Shown: positions 39,049-46,410 of the stretch, one piece after another
Layout: the number at the start of each line of letters is the position of its first letter
Numbering within the stretch: the first letter of the stretch is position 1
The notes under the pieces: generated by a model
What the model was told of the DNA's origin: nothing
Database searches by the model: none
What the model saw: only the letters and a program-made list of their open reading frames with translations
From: Streptomyces endocoffeicus
GTDB lineage: Bacteria > Actinomycetota > Actinomycetes > Streptomycetales > Streptomycetaceae
Direction: 5' to 3'
DNA length: 64,000 bases
Assembly: GCF_016741935.1 (NCBI RefSeq)
Contig: NZ_JAERRG010000018.1
Coordinates: 179,546 to 243,545 of the forward strand
Translations under genes and position numbers: made by a program

Positions 39049-39852
39049 ATGACAGGTGTGGACCGAGGTCGTCGCAAGCTGCTCCAGGCGGCAGCGGCAG
39101 GCGGATTGGGCGCGGGGCTGGTGACGTCGTTCGGAGCGGTGGCGCCCGCGCGGGCCGAAGGTGTCGAGAGGGCGGAGGAAACAGAGGGAGCCGAGGGAGG
39201 CGAGGGCACGGTGCGGGTGGCGGTGCTGCTGTACGACGGGGTCACTGCGCTGGACGCCGTCGGACCGTACGAGATGCTGTGCCGGGTGCCGGGCGTGACG
39301 GTGACCATGGTGGCCGAGCGGGCCGGGCAGGTCCGTACCGACACCGGCGAGCTGGGGCTGGTGGCCGAGCGCTCCCTGGACAGCGTGTCGCGGGCCGATG
39401 TGCTGCTGGTGCCCGGAGGTGTCGAGCGCGGCACCACGCCGCCGAGGACCAACCCCGCGGTCCTGGACTGGATCCGCCGTATCCACCGCGGATCCACCTG
39501 GACGACCTCGGTGTGCACGGGAGCCCTGATCCTGGGCGCCGCCGGGCTGCTGCGCGGTGTGCCCGCCACCACGTACTGGGCTTCGCGCTCGTATCTGGCG
39601 GACGTCGGTGCCATTTACACGCCGGGGCGGTTCGTCGAGGCCGGGAAGATCCTCACTGCGGCCGGGGTGTCCGCCGGTATCGACATGGGGCTGCACCTCG
39701 CGGCCCGCCTCTCCGACGAACGCACCGCCCAGGCCATGCAGCTCGCCGTGGAGTACGACCCCGACCCGCCCTTCGACACCGGCAGTCCGGAGAAGGCGGA
39801 CCCGGAGCTGCGGGAGTTGGCGCTGAAACTGATCGCGGACGCGGCGCGCTAG
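39049..39852 (+). CDS. DJ-1/PfpI family protein with Tat-like signal
   Basis: The 267-residue protein begins with RGRRKLLQAAAAGGLGAGL, a twin-arginine-like export signal ending near APARA. The mature domain has the class I glutamine amidotransferase-like fold: VAVLLYDGVTALDAVGPYE at its start and TSVCTGALILGAAGLL, whose Cys sits in the nucleophile elbow. Members include isonitrile hydratases and AraC-partner-like proteins. An exported version is less usual. GGGGAG lies six bases before the ATG at 39049. No partner gene is evident. Confidence 0.82.
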   Translation: MTGVDRGRRKLLQAAAAGGLGAGLVTSFGAVAPARAEGVERAEETEGAEGGEGTVRVAVLLYDGVTALDAVGPYEMLCRVPGVTVTMVAERAGQVRTDTGELGLVAERSLDSVSRADVLLVPGGVERGTTPPRTNPAVLDWIRRIHRGSTWTTSVCTGALILGAAGLLRGVPATTYWASRSYLADVGAIYTPGRFVEAGKILTAAGVSAGIDMGLHLAARLSDERTAQAMQLAVEYDPDPPFDTGSPEKADPELRELALKLIADAAR

Positions 39853-39905
39853 CCGATCGGCCGTCCGGGGCGTGGCGTGGCGTCAGGCGCAGGCGGGGAC
39901 GGACG

Positions 39906-40427
39906 TCACGCTCCGGTGGTCGAGCCCGGCCGGACGATCATCAGCACGACGACGATCGCCCAGAGGAGGTTGAAGACCCCGGTGAGCATGGCCAGCCGAG
40001 CCGCCACCGCGGAATTCCCCTTCGTGGCCGTGTCCTCGGGTGCGGTGAGCAGGCCCCGCTGGGCCGGGATGATGGCCAGCGCGAGGACGAGCGCGGCGAC
40101 CGTGGTCAGGACGATCGACGCGATGAGCCAGACGTCGGTGAGCACACCGAGTTGGGCGGCTGTGGCCAGACCGAAGAGCGGCACGGCGATCCCCACGAGG
40201 GTGTAGCCACGGCAGATCCGGTGCAGGAGCGCGGCGACCGCGGTGGCGCGTTGAGCGTCGGAACCTTCGGGCCGCGCCGATGCGGACTGGGTGGAATGGG
40301 CGGACTGGGCGGACTGGGCGGATGCTGACTGGCGCGCATAGCGCGGGAAGAGCGAGCCGGCCACCGCGATCGGCCCGATCGCCAGGATCGCCGCGAGGAC
40401 ATGTATGGACAGCAACAGCTTGGTCAT
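39906..40427 (-). CDS. Small multi-pass membrane protein (DUF2269-like), paralogue of 835-1302
   Basis: The 173-residue protein opens MTKLLLSIHVLAAILAIGP and ends with LLWAIVVVLMIVRPGSTTGA, nearly the same as the product of 835-1302. It has four predicted helices. The loop after helix 1 is extended by Gln/Ser/Ala repeats (QSASAQSAQSAHSTQSASA) encoded by a 9-base repeat. It is divergent from a PadR regulator with two palindromes in the shared promoter, so the PadR protein probably controls it. Confidence 0.78.
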   Translation of the reverse strand: MTKLLLSIHVLAAILAIGPIAVAGSLFPRYARQSASAQSAQSAHSTQSASARPEGSDAQRATAVAALLHRICRGYTLVGIAVPLFGLATAAQLGVLTDVWLIASIVLTTVAALVLALAIIPAQRGLLTAPEDTATKGNSAVAARLAMLTGVFNLLWAIVVVLMIVRPGSTTGA

Positions 40428-40453
40428 GGGAAGCCTTCCGACCCGGCGGTCTA

Positions 40454-40474
40454 TATGTTGGCTGCCAATACATA
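40454..40474. promoter_or_regulatory. Palindrome 1 in the PadR divergent promoter
   Basis: TATGTTGGC at 40454-40462 faces GCCAATACATA at 40464-40474 around a central T, complementary except for one extra base. Its GGCTGCC centre is shared with a second palindrome 30 bases downstream. PadR proteins bind ATGT/ACAT-type palindromes. It lies 27 bases upstream of the membrane protein start. Confidence 0.6.
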
Positions 40475-40491
40475 GCACGCCTACACCTCCT

Positions 40492-40512
40492 ATAGGTAGG
40501 CTGCCTATCTAT
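40492..40512. promoter_or_regulatory. Palindrome 2 overlapping the PadR start codon
   Basis: ATAGGTAGGC at 40492-40501 faces GCCTATCTAT at 40503-40512, nine of ten positions being complementary, and includes the first bases of the PadR ATG at 40511. Binding here would block transcription of the PadR operon, a direct autoregulation device. Confidence 0.6.
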
Positions 40513-40852
40513 GAGGGCAGACAGAGTGCGAGGACACCTGGACGGGCTGCTGATGGCCGTTCTCGAGCAGGGACCACTGCACGGGTACGCGATCATCACC
40601 GCGGTTCAGCAGCGCAGCGGAGGCGTGCTCGACCTGCGCACGGGCACCATCTACCCCGCGTTGAACAAGCTGGAGCGGCTGGGGCTGCTGACCAGCAGCT
40701 GGGAGTCGGTCGGCGAACGACGACGGCGCAGCTACCGGCTCACCGACGCGGGACGGAGAAGTCTGGCCGAGGAGCGCACCGCATGGCGGGAGTTCACCAT
40801 GGCGATCGGCTCCGTTCTGAACCCGGGGGCACAGCCCCGGTCCGCCATATGA
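40511..40852 (+). CDS. PadR-family transcriptional regulator
   Basis: The 113-residue protein is a compact PadR repressor: LMAVLEQGPLHGYAIITAV is the first part of the winged helix and GTIYPALNKLERLGLL the recognition helix and wing. The stop overlaps the next ATG (40849-40852). PadR proteins are commonly paired with a following HAAS-domain membrane protein, as here. No strong ribosome-binding site precedes the ATG, and a palindrome overlaps it, so the transcript may be leaderless or nearly so. Confidence 0.9.
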   Translation: MRADRVRGHLDGLLMAVLEQGPLHGYAIITAVQQRSGGVLDLRTGTIYPALNKLERLGLLTSSWESVGERRRRSYRLTDAGRRSLAEERTAWREFTMAIGSVLNPGAQPRSAI

Positions 40853-41574
40853 GCGCCCACGGCCGGCAGACCGGTCCCGCCGAAGCCCATCCCCTCGAAG
40901 CCCATCCCCTCGAAGCCGAAGCCGATCCCGTCGAGAAGCACATCGCCGACCTGACGGCCGTCCTGCACGGTCCGGCGCGGGCCAAGGCTCGGATGATCGA
41001 GGAGATACGCGACGGCCTTACGGAGACGGTGGCGGCGCACATCCGCGGCGGATCCACACCCACCCGGGCGGCGGACGACGCGGTCCGGGAGTTCGGGACG
41101 CCGGAGGAACTCGCGCCCGGCTGTCAGCGGGAGCTGACCATCGCGCAGGCGCGGCACACCGCCTGGGCCGTCGCCCTCACCGCCCCCCTCCTCGCCGCAT
41201 GCTGGTATCTGGCCTCGAGCACCGCACCCGGCCAGGACGGTCCGGTGCCACGCGCCGCCCAGCTGTTCGCCACGCAGCTGGCCACGGCCGTCGGCGCCAT
41301 CGCGCTGCTCGCCGCGCTGGCACTGGCCGTCACCGGCACCCTGGCCCGTCGACTGCCCACACCGCCCCGGCTGCCCCTGGCGATCGCCTGGGCCGGCACC
41401 ACCGCGGGCGTGGCCATGGGGGTCGCCACGCTCACGCTCACCGTCGCGTCCCTCCTGGCCACGGACTGGCCGCTGGTCGCGCTGGCCGGGGCCTTCGCCG
41501 CCGTATCACACGCGGTCGTGGCTCCCTCGGCCCGCGCCTGCCGCCGATGCGCCCGGCTGGCCCGCGCCCTGTAG
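40849..41574 (+). CDS. HAAS/permease-prefix domain membrane protein
   Basis: The 241-residue protein has a cytoplasmic helical domain (residues 28-95, including MIEEIRDGLTETVAAHI and AVREFGTPEELA) typical of the HAAS or permease-prefix domain found next to PadR regulators. Membrane helices follow (WAVALTAPLLAACWYLAS, AVGAIALLAALALAVTG, AWAGTTAGVAMGVATLTLTV and one more). The N-terminus has a short repeated HPLEA unit from a 15-base DNA repeat. It is thought to pass membrane signals to the paired PadR protein. Translationally coupled to PadR. Confidence 0.8.
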   Translation: MSAHGRQTGPAEAHPLEAHPLEAEADPVEKHIADLTAVLHGPARAKARMIEEIRDGLTETVAAHIRGGSTPTRAADDAVREFGTPEELAPGCQRELTIAQARHTAWAVALTAPLLAACWYLASSTAPGQDGPVPRAAQLFATQLATAVGAIALLAALALAVTGTLARRLPTPPRLPLAIAWAGTTAGVAMGVATLTLTVASLLATDWPLVALAGAFAAVSHAVVAPSARACRRCARLARAL

Positions 41575-41643
41575 GGCTCGCGTTCCTCAGGCCCCGCGTC
41601 CCCCAGGTCACCAGCCGGGCAGGCGGTGCAACCGGTGACGTAC

Positions 41644-41689
41644 GGGGCGCGGCGGGCAGCCACTGATGGCCTGCCACCCGCCGCGCCCC
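41644..41689. terminator. Strong bidirectional terminator hairpin
   Basis: GGGGCGCGGCGGG at 41644-41656 pairs perfectly with CCCGCCGCGCCCC at 41677-41689, a 13-bp GC stem with a 20-base loop, between the convergent HAAS and sigma-factor genes. Confidence 0.8.
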
Positions 41690-41705
41690 GCATCGCCGCT
41701 TGGGC

Positions 41706-42374
41706 TCAGCCCGCCAGCCGCACCGGTTCCGCGGCCTTTTCCGCCGCGGCCAGCAGTGCGTTGATGTCCTCGCGGGCGCGGGCCACACGGGAACGTACGG
41801 TGCCGATGGGGCAGCCGGTGGCGGTGGCGGCGTCCGCGTACGGCAGACCGAGCACCTTGGTGAGCAGGAACATCTCACGGCGCGCCGGGGCGAGCGCCGC
41901 CAGCAGATCCATCAGCGCCACCCCCTCGTCGAACCCGGGGAGCCCGACGGGCTGCGCCCGTTCGGCCACCTCCTGCCAGTCGTCCGCGTCCAGGGTGCGA
42001 GGACGGGCGGCGGCCATGCGGTAGCGGTCGACCACCACACGACGGGCGATCGACAGCAGCCATGTCCGGGCCGACGAGCGGCCCGCGAAACGCGACAGCC
42101 CGGTCAGCGCCCGTAGATACGTTTCCTGGGCGAGGTCCTCACAGCCGTGGGGATCGGCGCTGAGATGGAGTACGAAGCGGCGCACGTCGCGGTAGGTGGC
42201 GCGGATGAAGTGGTCGACCGCGTCACGGTCGCCGTCACGGGCGGCCAGCGCCCATTCGGTGACCTGGCGGTCATTCGCCGTAGTGGCGAAGCCGTGCCCG
42301 TGCACGGCGGTGGACTGCACGGCTCTTCTCGGTGCGGCGGACCGCATGGGGGAAGGCATCGTGGGGGAAGGCAT
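41706..42374 (-). CDS. ECF-type RNA polymerase sigma factor
   Basis: The 222-residue product contains sigma region 2 (FIRATYRDVRRFVLHLSADP, then CEDLAQETYLRAL) and region 4 (LAPARREMFLLTKVLGLPYA, then GTVRSRVARAREDI). It lacks regions 1 and 3, as in extracytoplasmic-function sigma factors. The ATG at 42374 was preferred because AAGGA lies nine bases upstream; a repeated MPSP start follows. No anti-sigma gene is adjacent, but the next genes encode a Met/His-rich membrane protein and a PepSY protein with an ECF-like promoter, so a metal-stress regulon is possible. Confidence 0.9.
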   Translation of the reverse strand: MPSPTMPSPMRSAAPRRAVQSTAVHGHGFATTANDRQVTEWALAARDGDRDAVDHFIRATYRDVRRFVLHLSADPHGCEDLAQETYLRALTGLSRFAGRSSARTWLLSIARRVVVDRYRMAAARPRTLDADDWQEVAERAQPVGLPGFDEGVALMDLLAALAPARREMFLLTKVLGLPYADAATATGCPIGTVRSRVARAREDINALLAAAEKAAEPVRLAG

Positions 42375-42718
42375 CGTCAAACGTCCTTCGGAAGGCGGTG
42401 AACGGCACACCGGCATGCGCCACCGGCGCGCGAGGGCGCGGCGGGGCAGCGAGAGGCCGGCGGTGCCGACGGATGGGGCCGACGCCGGGCAGGCGCCGGT
42501 ACTCCGCCCGTCACCAGCGCTCACCCCGGAACGGGGCGGTGCCCCACATCGGGGCGGTGCCCCACATCGGGGCGGTGCCCCACATCGGGGCGGTGCCCCA
42601 CATCGGGGCGGTGCCCCACATCGGGGCGGTGCCCCAGATCGGGGCGGTGCCCCAGATCGGGTCAGGACCCCGCATCGGGGCGCGACCACCTGACAGGAGC
42701 AGGGAAAAGACGGGCGGT
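42375..42718. other. Non-coding gap between sigma factor and Met/His-rich protein genes
   Basis: No supported gene was found in these 344 bases. The right half holds the 18-base tandem array at 42541-42684. The left half is GC-rich and presumably carries the sigma gene promoter. Confidence 0.5.
42541..42684 (+). repeat. Eight-copy 18-base tandem repeat with internal palindrome
   Basis: The unit GCCCCACATCGGGGCGGT occurs perfectly at 42541, 42559, 42577, 42595 and 42613; a one-base variant starts at 42631, and two more divergent copies begin at 42649 and 42667. Each unit contains complementary GCCCC and GGGGC, so every repeat can fold into a small hairpin. There are no spacers, so it is not a CRISPR array. 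It lies between the sigma gene and the 3' end of the Met/His-rich gene, both on the reverse strand. Confidence 0.92.
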
Positions 42719-43468
42719 TCAGCGGACGGCGAACCGCGCCGGTGGCCCTCTGCGGAGGATGACGTGCCGTAGCAGGACTCCGCGCAACCGGCGGGCGATG
42801 GCCGGTGCGGACGGCCACGTGGGCAGCGGAGTGGCGCCCGCGCCCAGGACGCGCAGGGCGAGAACGAGCGGGACGAACAGCAGGGCCGCGAGCGCGCGGC
42901 CGAGCCGGAAGACGGCCCGCTCACCGCGCCACAGCCACAACCCGCAGATCAGCGCGGCGAGAAGGTGGGCCGTGGCCATGCCCGGCCCGCCCGGACCCGC
43001 CCAGGGCCACGGCAGATGGCCCAGGGACGGTGCGGTGGCGGACATCGCGTCCGCGCCATGGTGCATATGGCCCATGGTGGCGCCGCTCATCGGGGCGGCA
43101 CCCATGTCCCGCGTCCCCGGCACCCCGTCGCCCGTGGCGCTTCCCGCCACGGGGGCGGCTGTCGCCTCCGCGAACCGGAACGCCATGTGCAGGCCGAGTT
43201 GCGCGACCACCGTCGCACCGGTCACGACCAGCGCTCCACGCTCGCGCCCGGTGACCCACCACGCGGCCGCCGTCGTCCCGGTGAACGCGGCGGCCACGGC
43301 CCACACCGGCAGGGTGTCACCGGACATCAGGGTGTGTCCGAACGCCGTCACCACGACGCACACCGCCGCGAACACGGCGGCTCGTGCGAGGCGGAAGGGT
43401 GGCCCGGCGGACATGGCAGCCATGGTGCCAGCCGTGGCCGATGAGCGTGACGGTGGCTCAATCTTCAT
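42719..43468 (-). CDS. Met/His-rich integral membrane protein, possibly copper-related
   Basis: A protein of about 249 residues with four to five membrane helices. Between helices it has a Met/His-rich loop (MGAAPMSGATMGHMHHGADAM), the composition seen in periplasmic copper-binding loops. The C-terminus is Arg-rich. The start is uncertain: ATG at 43468 is the first, and an ATG pair some 50 bases later is also possible. It is divergent from the PepSY gene, whose product carries a similar MPGMDMGG loop. A shared role in copper or other metal handling is inferred from composition only. Confidence 0.65.
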   Translation of the reverse strand: MKIEPPSRSSATAGTMAAMSAGPPFRLARAAVFAAVCVVVTAFGHTLMSGDTLPVWAVAAAFTGTTAAAWWVTGRERGALVVTGATVVAQLGLHMAFRFAEATAAPVAGSATGDGVPGTRDMGAAPMSGATMGHMHHGADAMSATAPSLGHLPWPWAGPGGPGMATAHLLAALICGLWLWRGERAVFRLGRALAALLFVPLVLALRVLGAGATPLPTWPSAPAIARRLRGVLLRHVILRRGPPARFAVR

Positions 43469-43513
43469 CACGCGGATGACAAGCGTGGCCGGTGAATCGC
43501 CTCCACCCGACCC

Positions 43514-43531
43514 CTGTGAGCCAGCTCACAG
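43514..43531. promoter_or_regulatory. Perfect 18-base palindrome upstream of PepSY gene
   Basis: CTGTGAGC, then CA, then GCTCACAG forms an exact inverted repeat 10 bases before an ECF-like -35 element. It is a good candidate operator for the PepSY gene and perhaps for the divergent Met/His-rich protein gene. Confidence 0.6.
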
Positions 43532-43540
43532 AAAATGCCC

Positions 43541-43566
43541 GGAACTCATCCACGTGTTCCTCCGAC
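43541..43566 (+). promoter_or_regulatory. ECF-like promoter for the PepSY gene
   Basis: GGAACT at 43541-43546 and CGAC at 43563-43566, 16 bases apart, resemble the GGAAC and CGTC boxes recognised by many ECF sigma factors. The start codon is 66 bases downstream. An ECF sigma gene lies 1.2 kb away. Confidence 0.4.
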
Positions 43567-43631
43567 GACTCAACCGGCGCGGTCAGCAATGCGTCCGCCT
43601 CCCGCCGTTGCCCCCGAACCAGGAGTCGTCC

Positions 43632-45122
43632 ATGTCCGCCGAACCCCTCGCCCCGGCCACGGGCGACTCCCCGGACGATGCCACCGACAAGGAACCGCAC
43701 TCCCCCACCGGACCCGACGGGGCCGAGCCGGGTGGGTCCGTATGGGCCGCCCTGCGGCCGCTGGTGCTCCGGCTGCACTTCTACGCAGGCGTACTGGTCG
43801 CGCCGTTCCTGCTGGTCGCGGCCGTGACCGGGCTGCTGTACGCCGGATCGTTCCAGGCCGAGAAGCTGGTCTACGGACATGAGCTGAGCGTCCCCGTGGG
43901 CGACCGCGAACTGCCCATCTCCCAGCAGGTGGCGGCCGCGCGCAAGGCCCACCCGGAGGGTGAGATCAGCGCCGTACGCCCGTCCCCCGAGAACGGCGCC
44001 ACCACCCGGGTGCTGCTCTCCGGCGTCAAGGGCGTCGATCCCGACCATACGCTGGCCGTCTTCGTCGACCCGTACACCGGGAAGGTGCGCGGCGCGCTGG
44101 AGCAGTACGGCTCCACCGGAGCCCTTCCGCTGCGCACCTGGATCGATGAATTCCACCGCGATCTGCACCTCGGGCAGACCGGCCGCCTCTACAGCGAACT
44201 CGCGGCCAGCTGGCTGTGGGTCATCGCGCTCGGCGGTGTGGTGCTCTGGCTCAGCCGTCGCCGTAAGAAGCGCACGCTGCGGGCGATCGCCCTGCCCGAC
44301 CGCGCCGCCACCGGCCGCAAGCGCACCATGTCCTTCCATGGCGCGGTCGGGCTGTGGGTGGCGCTGGGGCTGCTGTTCCTGTCCGCCACCGGTCTGACCT
44401 GGTCCACCTACGCGGGGGCCAACGTGGAGGACCTGCGCACCGCCATCGGCCAGACCACCCCGGCCGTCTCGGCCACCGTCGGCGGCGGCGGCGAACACGC
44501 CGGACACCACACAGGCTCCGGCTCCATGCCGGGGATGGACATGGGCGGTACGGGTGAGAAAGCCGGGCACACCGCTGATGTGGGCCTGGACACCGTCCTG
44601 AAGGCCGCCCGCGCCGAGGACCTGGACAACCCCGTCGAGATCGTCCCGCCCGCCGAGCCGGACAGTGCGTATGTCGTCAGCCAGATCCAGCGCAGCTGGC
44701 CCGAGAAGCAGGACTCGGTGGCCATCGACCCGGCCACCGGCGAGGTGACCGACGTTCAGCGGTTCGCCGACTACCCGGTGCTCGCCAAGCTCACCCGCTG
44801 GGGCATCGACCTCCACACCGGAAACCTCTTCGGCCTCGTCAACCAGATCGCCCTGGCCGGTCTCGCGCTCGCGCTGATCCTCCTGATCGTCTGGGGCTAT
44901 CGCATGTGGTGGCAGCGTGGCCGCGCCTCCGCGTTCGGCCGCCCGATCCCGCGCGGCGCGTGGCGGCGGGTGCCGGTGTATGTCCTCCTCCCCCTGGCCG
45001 CGGCCATCGCCGTGATCGGCTACTACCTGCCCCTTCTCGGCATCCCACTCGCCGCCTTCCTTGCCGTCGACATCGTCATGGGCGAGGTCGCCCGTCGGCG
45101 CGGCGCCACATCCGCCGTCTGA
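43632..45122 (+). CDS. PepSY-associated TM protein (PiuB-like)
   Basis: The 496-residue membrane protein has the PepSY-TM layout: helix 1 (LHFYAGVLVAPFLLVAAVTGLLYAG), an external PepSY-like domain, helices around LYSELAASWLWVIALGGVVLWL and LWVALGLLFLSATGLTWS, a second external domain with TGEVTDVQRFADYP, and C-terminal helices. The second external loop holds GHHTGSGSMPGMDMGG, a Met/His-rich putative metal site. Family members have been linked to siderophore reduction and metal uptake. AGGAG lies six bases before the ATG. Control by the nearby ECF sigma factor is plausible. Confidence 0.85.
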   Translation: MSAEPLAPATGDSPDDATDKEPHSPTGPDGAEPGGSVWAALRPLVLRLHFYAGVLVAPFLLVAAVTGLLYAGSFQAEKLVYGHELSVPVGDRELPISQQVAAARKAHPEGEISAVRPSPENGATTRVLLSGVKGVDPDHTLAVFVDPYTGKVRGALEQYGSTGALPLRTWIDEFHRDLHLGQTGRLYSELAASWLWVIALGGVVLWLSRRRKKRTLRAIALPDRAATGRKRTMSFHGAVGLWVALGLLFLSATGLTWSTYAGANVEDLRTAIGQTTPAVSATVGGGGEHAGHHTGSGSMPGMDMGGTGEKAGHTADVGLDTVLKAARAEDLDNPVEIVPPAEPDSAYVVSQIQRSWPEKQDSVAIDPATGEVTDVQRFADYPVLAKLTRWGIDLHTGNLFGLVNQIALAGLALALILLIVWGYRMWWQRGRASAFGRPIPRGAWRRVPVYVLLPLAAAIAVIGYYLPLLGIPLAAFLAVDIVMGEVARRRGATSAV

Positions 45123-45221
45123 GCCGACCGGTCTCTGCCGCCGGCTGCCGTTTGCCACCTCGGCAAGACGGTTTGCCTCGCTCCGGGCAGGCTCGCATGG
45201 TGGGCCGTGGAGGTGGTCAAG

Positions 45222-46253
45222 GTGACCGATGAGCTGAAGAAGTCGTACGACGTGGTGGTGATCGGCGGTGGCGCCGCGGGGCTGAGCGGGGCGCTGATGC
45301 TGGCCAGGGCGCGGCGCTCGGTGGTGGTGATCGACGCGGGCGACCCGCGCAACGCCCCGGCCTCGGGGGTGCACGGACTGCTGGCCCGGGACGGGACCCC
45401 CCCGGCCGAGCTGGTGGAGCGGGGCCGGGCCGAGGTCCGCGACTACGGCGGTCAGCTGGTGTCCGGCGAGGTGGGGGCCGTGACCAGGGAGGACACCGGG
45501 TTCCAGGTGACCCTGACCGACGGCCGGACTGTCCGCGCGCTCCGGCTGCTGCTGGCCACCGGGCTGGTCGACGAGTTGCCGGACGTCCCCGGGCTGCGGT
45601 CCCGGTGGGGCCGGGATGTGGTGCACTGTCCGTACTGCCACGGCTGGGAGATCCGCGACCAGGCCATCGGCGTACTGGGGAGCGGGCCGCTGTCGGTGCA
45701 CCAGGCGATGCTCTTCCGGCAGTGGAGCGAGGATGTCACCTTCTTCGCCCACACCTTGCCGATGCCGACCGGCGAGGAGGCGGAGCAGCTGGCCGCCCGT
45801 GGCATCCGCGTGGTGAACGGCGAAGTGGCGTCCGTGGAGATCGCCGAGGACCGCCTCGTCGGCGTGCGCCTGCGCGACGGCAACGTGATCAAGCGCGAGG
45901 CACTGGCCGTCGCGTCCCGGATGGTGGCGCGCACCGGCTTCCTGGCGGCGCTCGGGCTGCGGCCGGTGGAACATCCGAGTGGCGCCGGTGAGCACATCCC
46001 GTCCGACGCGACCGGCCGCACCGATGTGCCCGGGGTGTGGGTCGCGGGAAATGTCACCGATCTCTCCGCCCAGGTGGGTGCCGCCGCGGCGGCGGGCGCG
46101 ACCGCGGCCGCCCATATCAACGCGGATCTGATCGCCGAGGAGACCCGGCAGGCGGTCGCCACGGCCCGGGCCCACGGCGAGGTGGCGTTCTCCGCGGAGG
46201 TGGAGTCGCGGGTCTGCGAAGCGGTGTTGGGCGACCGCCGCCACGGCCTGTGA
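45222..46253 (+). CDS. Thioredoxin-reductase-like NAD(P)/FAD oxidoreductase
   Basis: The 343-residue flavoprotein has the FAD-binding VVVIGGGAAGLSGAL at its start, Cys136-Pro-Tyr-Cys139 followed by HGWE, a CxxC variant typical of thioredoxin-reductase-like proteins, and GVWVAGNVTD near the C-terminus for FAD. The second dinucleotide site (GVLGSGPLSVHQA) is less canonical than in true TrxB. It probably reduces a disulfide or a small molecule. The GTG at 45222 was chosen because GGAGGTGG lies just upstream. It follows the PepSY gene on the same strand, with a 99-base gap. Confidence 0.85.
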   Translation: MTDELKKSYDVVVIGGGAAGLSGALMLARARRSVVVIDAGDPRNAPASGVHGLLARDGTPPAELVERGRAEVRDYGGQLVSGEVGAVTREDTGFQVTLTDGRTVRALRLLLATGLVDELPDVPGLRSRWGRDVVHCPYCHGWEIRDQAIGVLGSGPLSVHQAMLFRQWSEDVTFFAHTLPMPTGEEAEQLAARGIRVVNGEVASVEIAEDRLVGVRLRDGNVIKREALAVASRMVARTGFLAALGLRPVEHPSGAGEHIPSDATGRTDVPGVWVAGNVTDLSAQVGAAAAAGATAAAHINADLIAEETRQAVATARAHGEVAFSAEVESRVCEAVLGDRRHGL

Positions 46254-46410
46254 CGTGCGGTGTACGGCGTGCGGTCCTTCGTCGGCCCGCACCGGCTCAC
46301 GCCGAGCGGGCCGGGACCTCCGGCGGGCGATCCCCCGGCGGGCAGTCCCGGCCCGGCACGGGCGGTCCCGGCCCGGCAACGCATCACGGAGCCACCACCG
46401 CCGGGCGGCG

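Noticed and set aside
42541..42684. Possible CRISPR array
   Set aside because: The 18-base units are contiguous with no spacers, no cas genes are present, and the units decay progressively at one end, so it is a simple tandem repeat.
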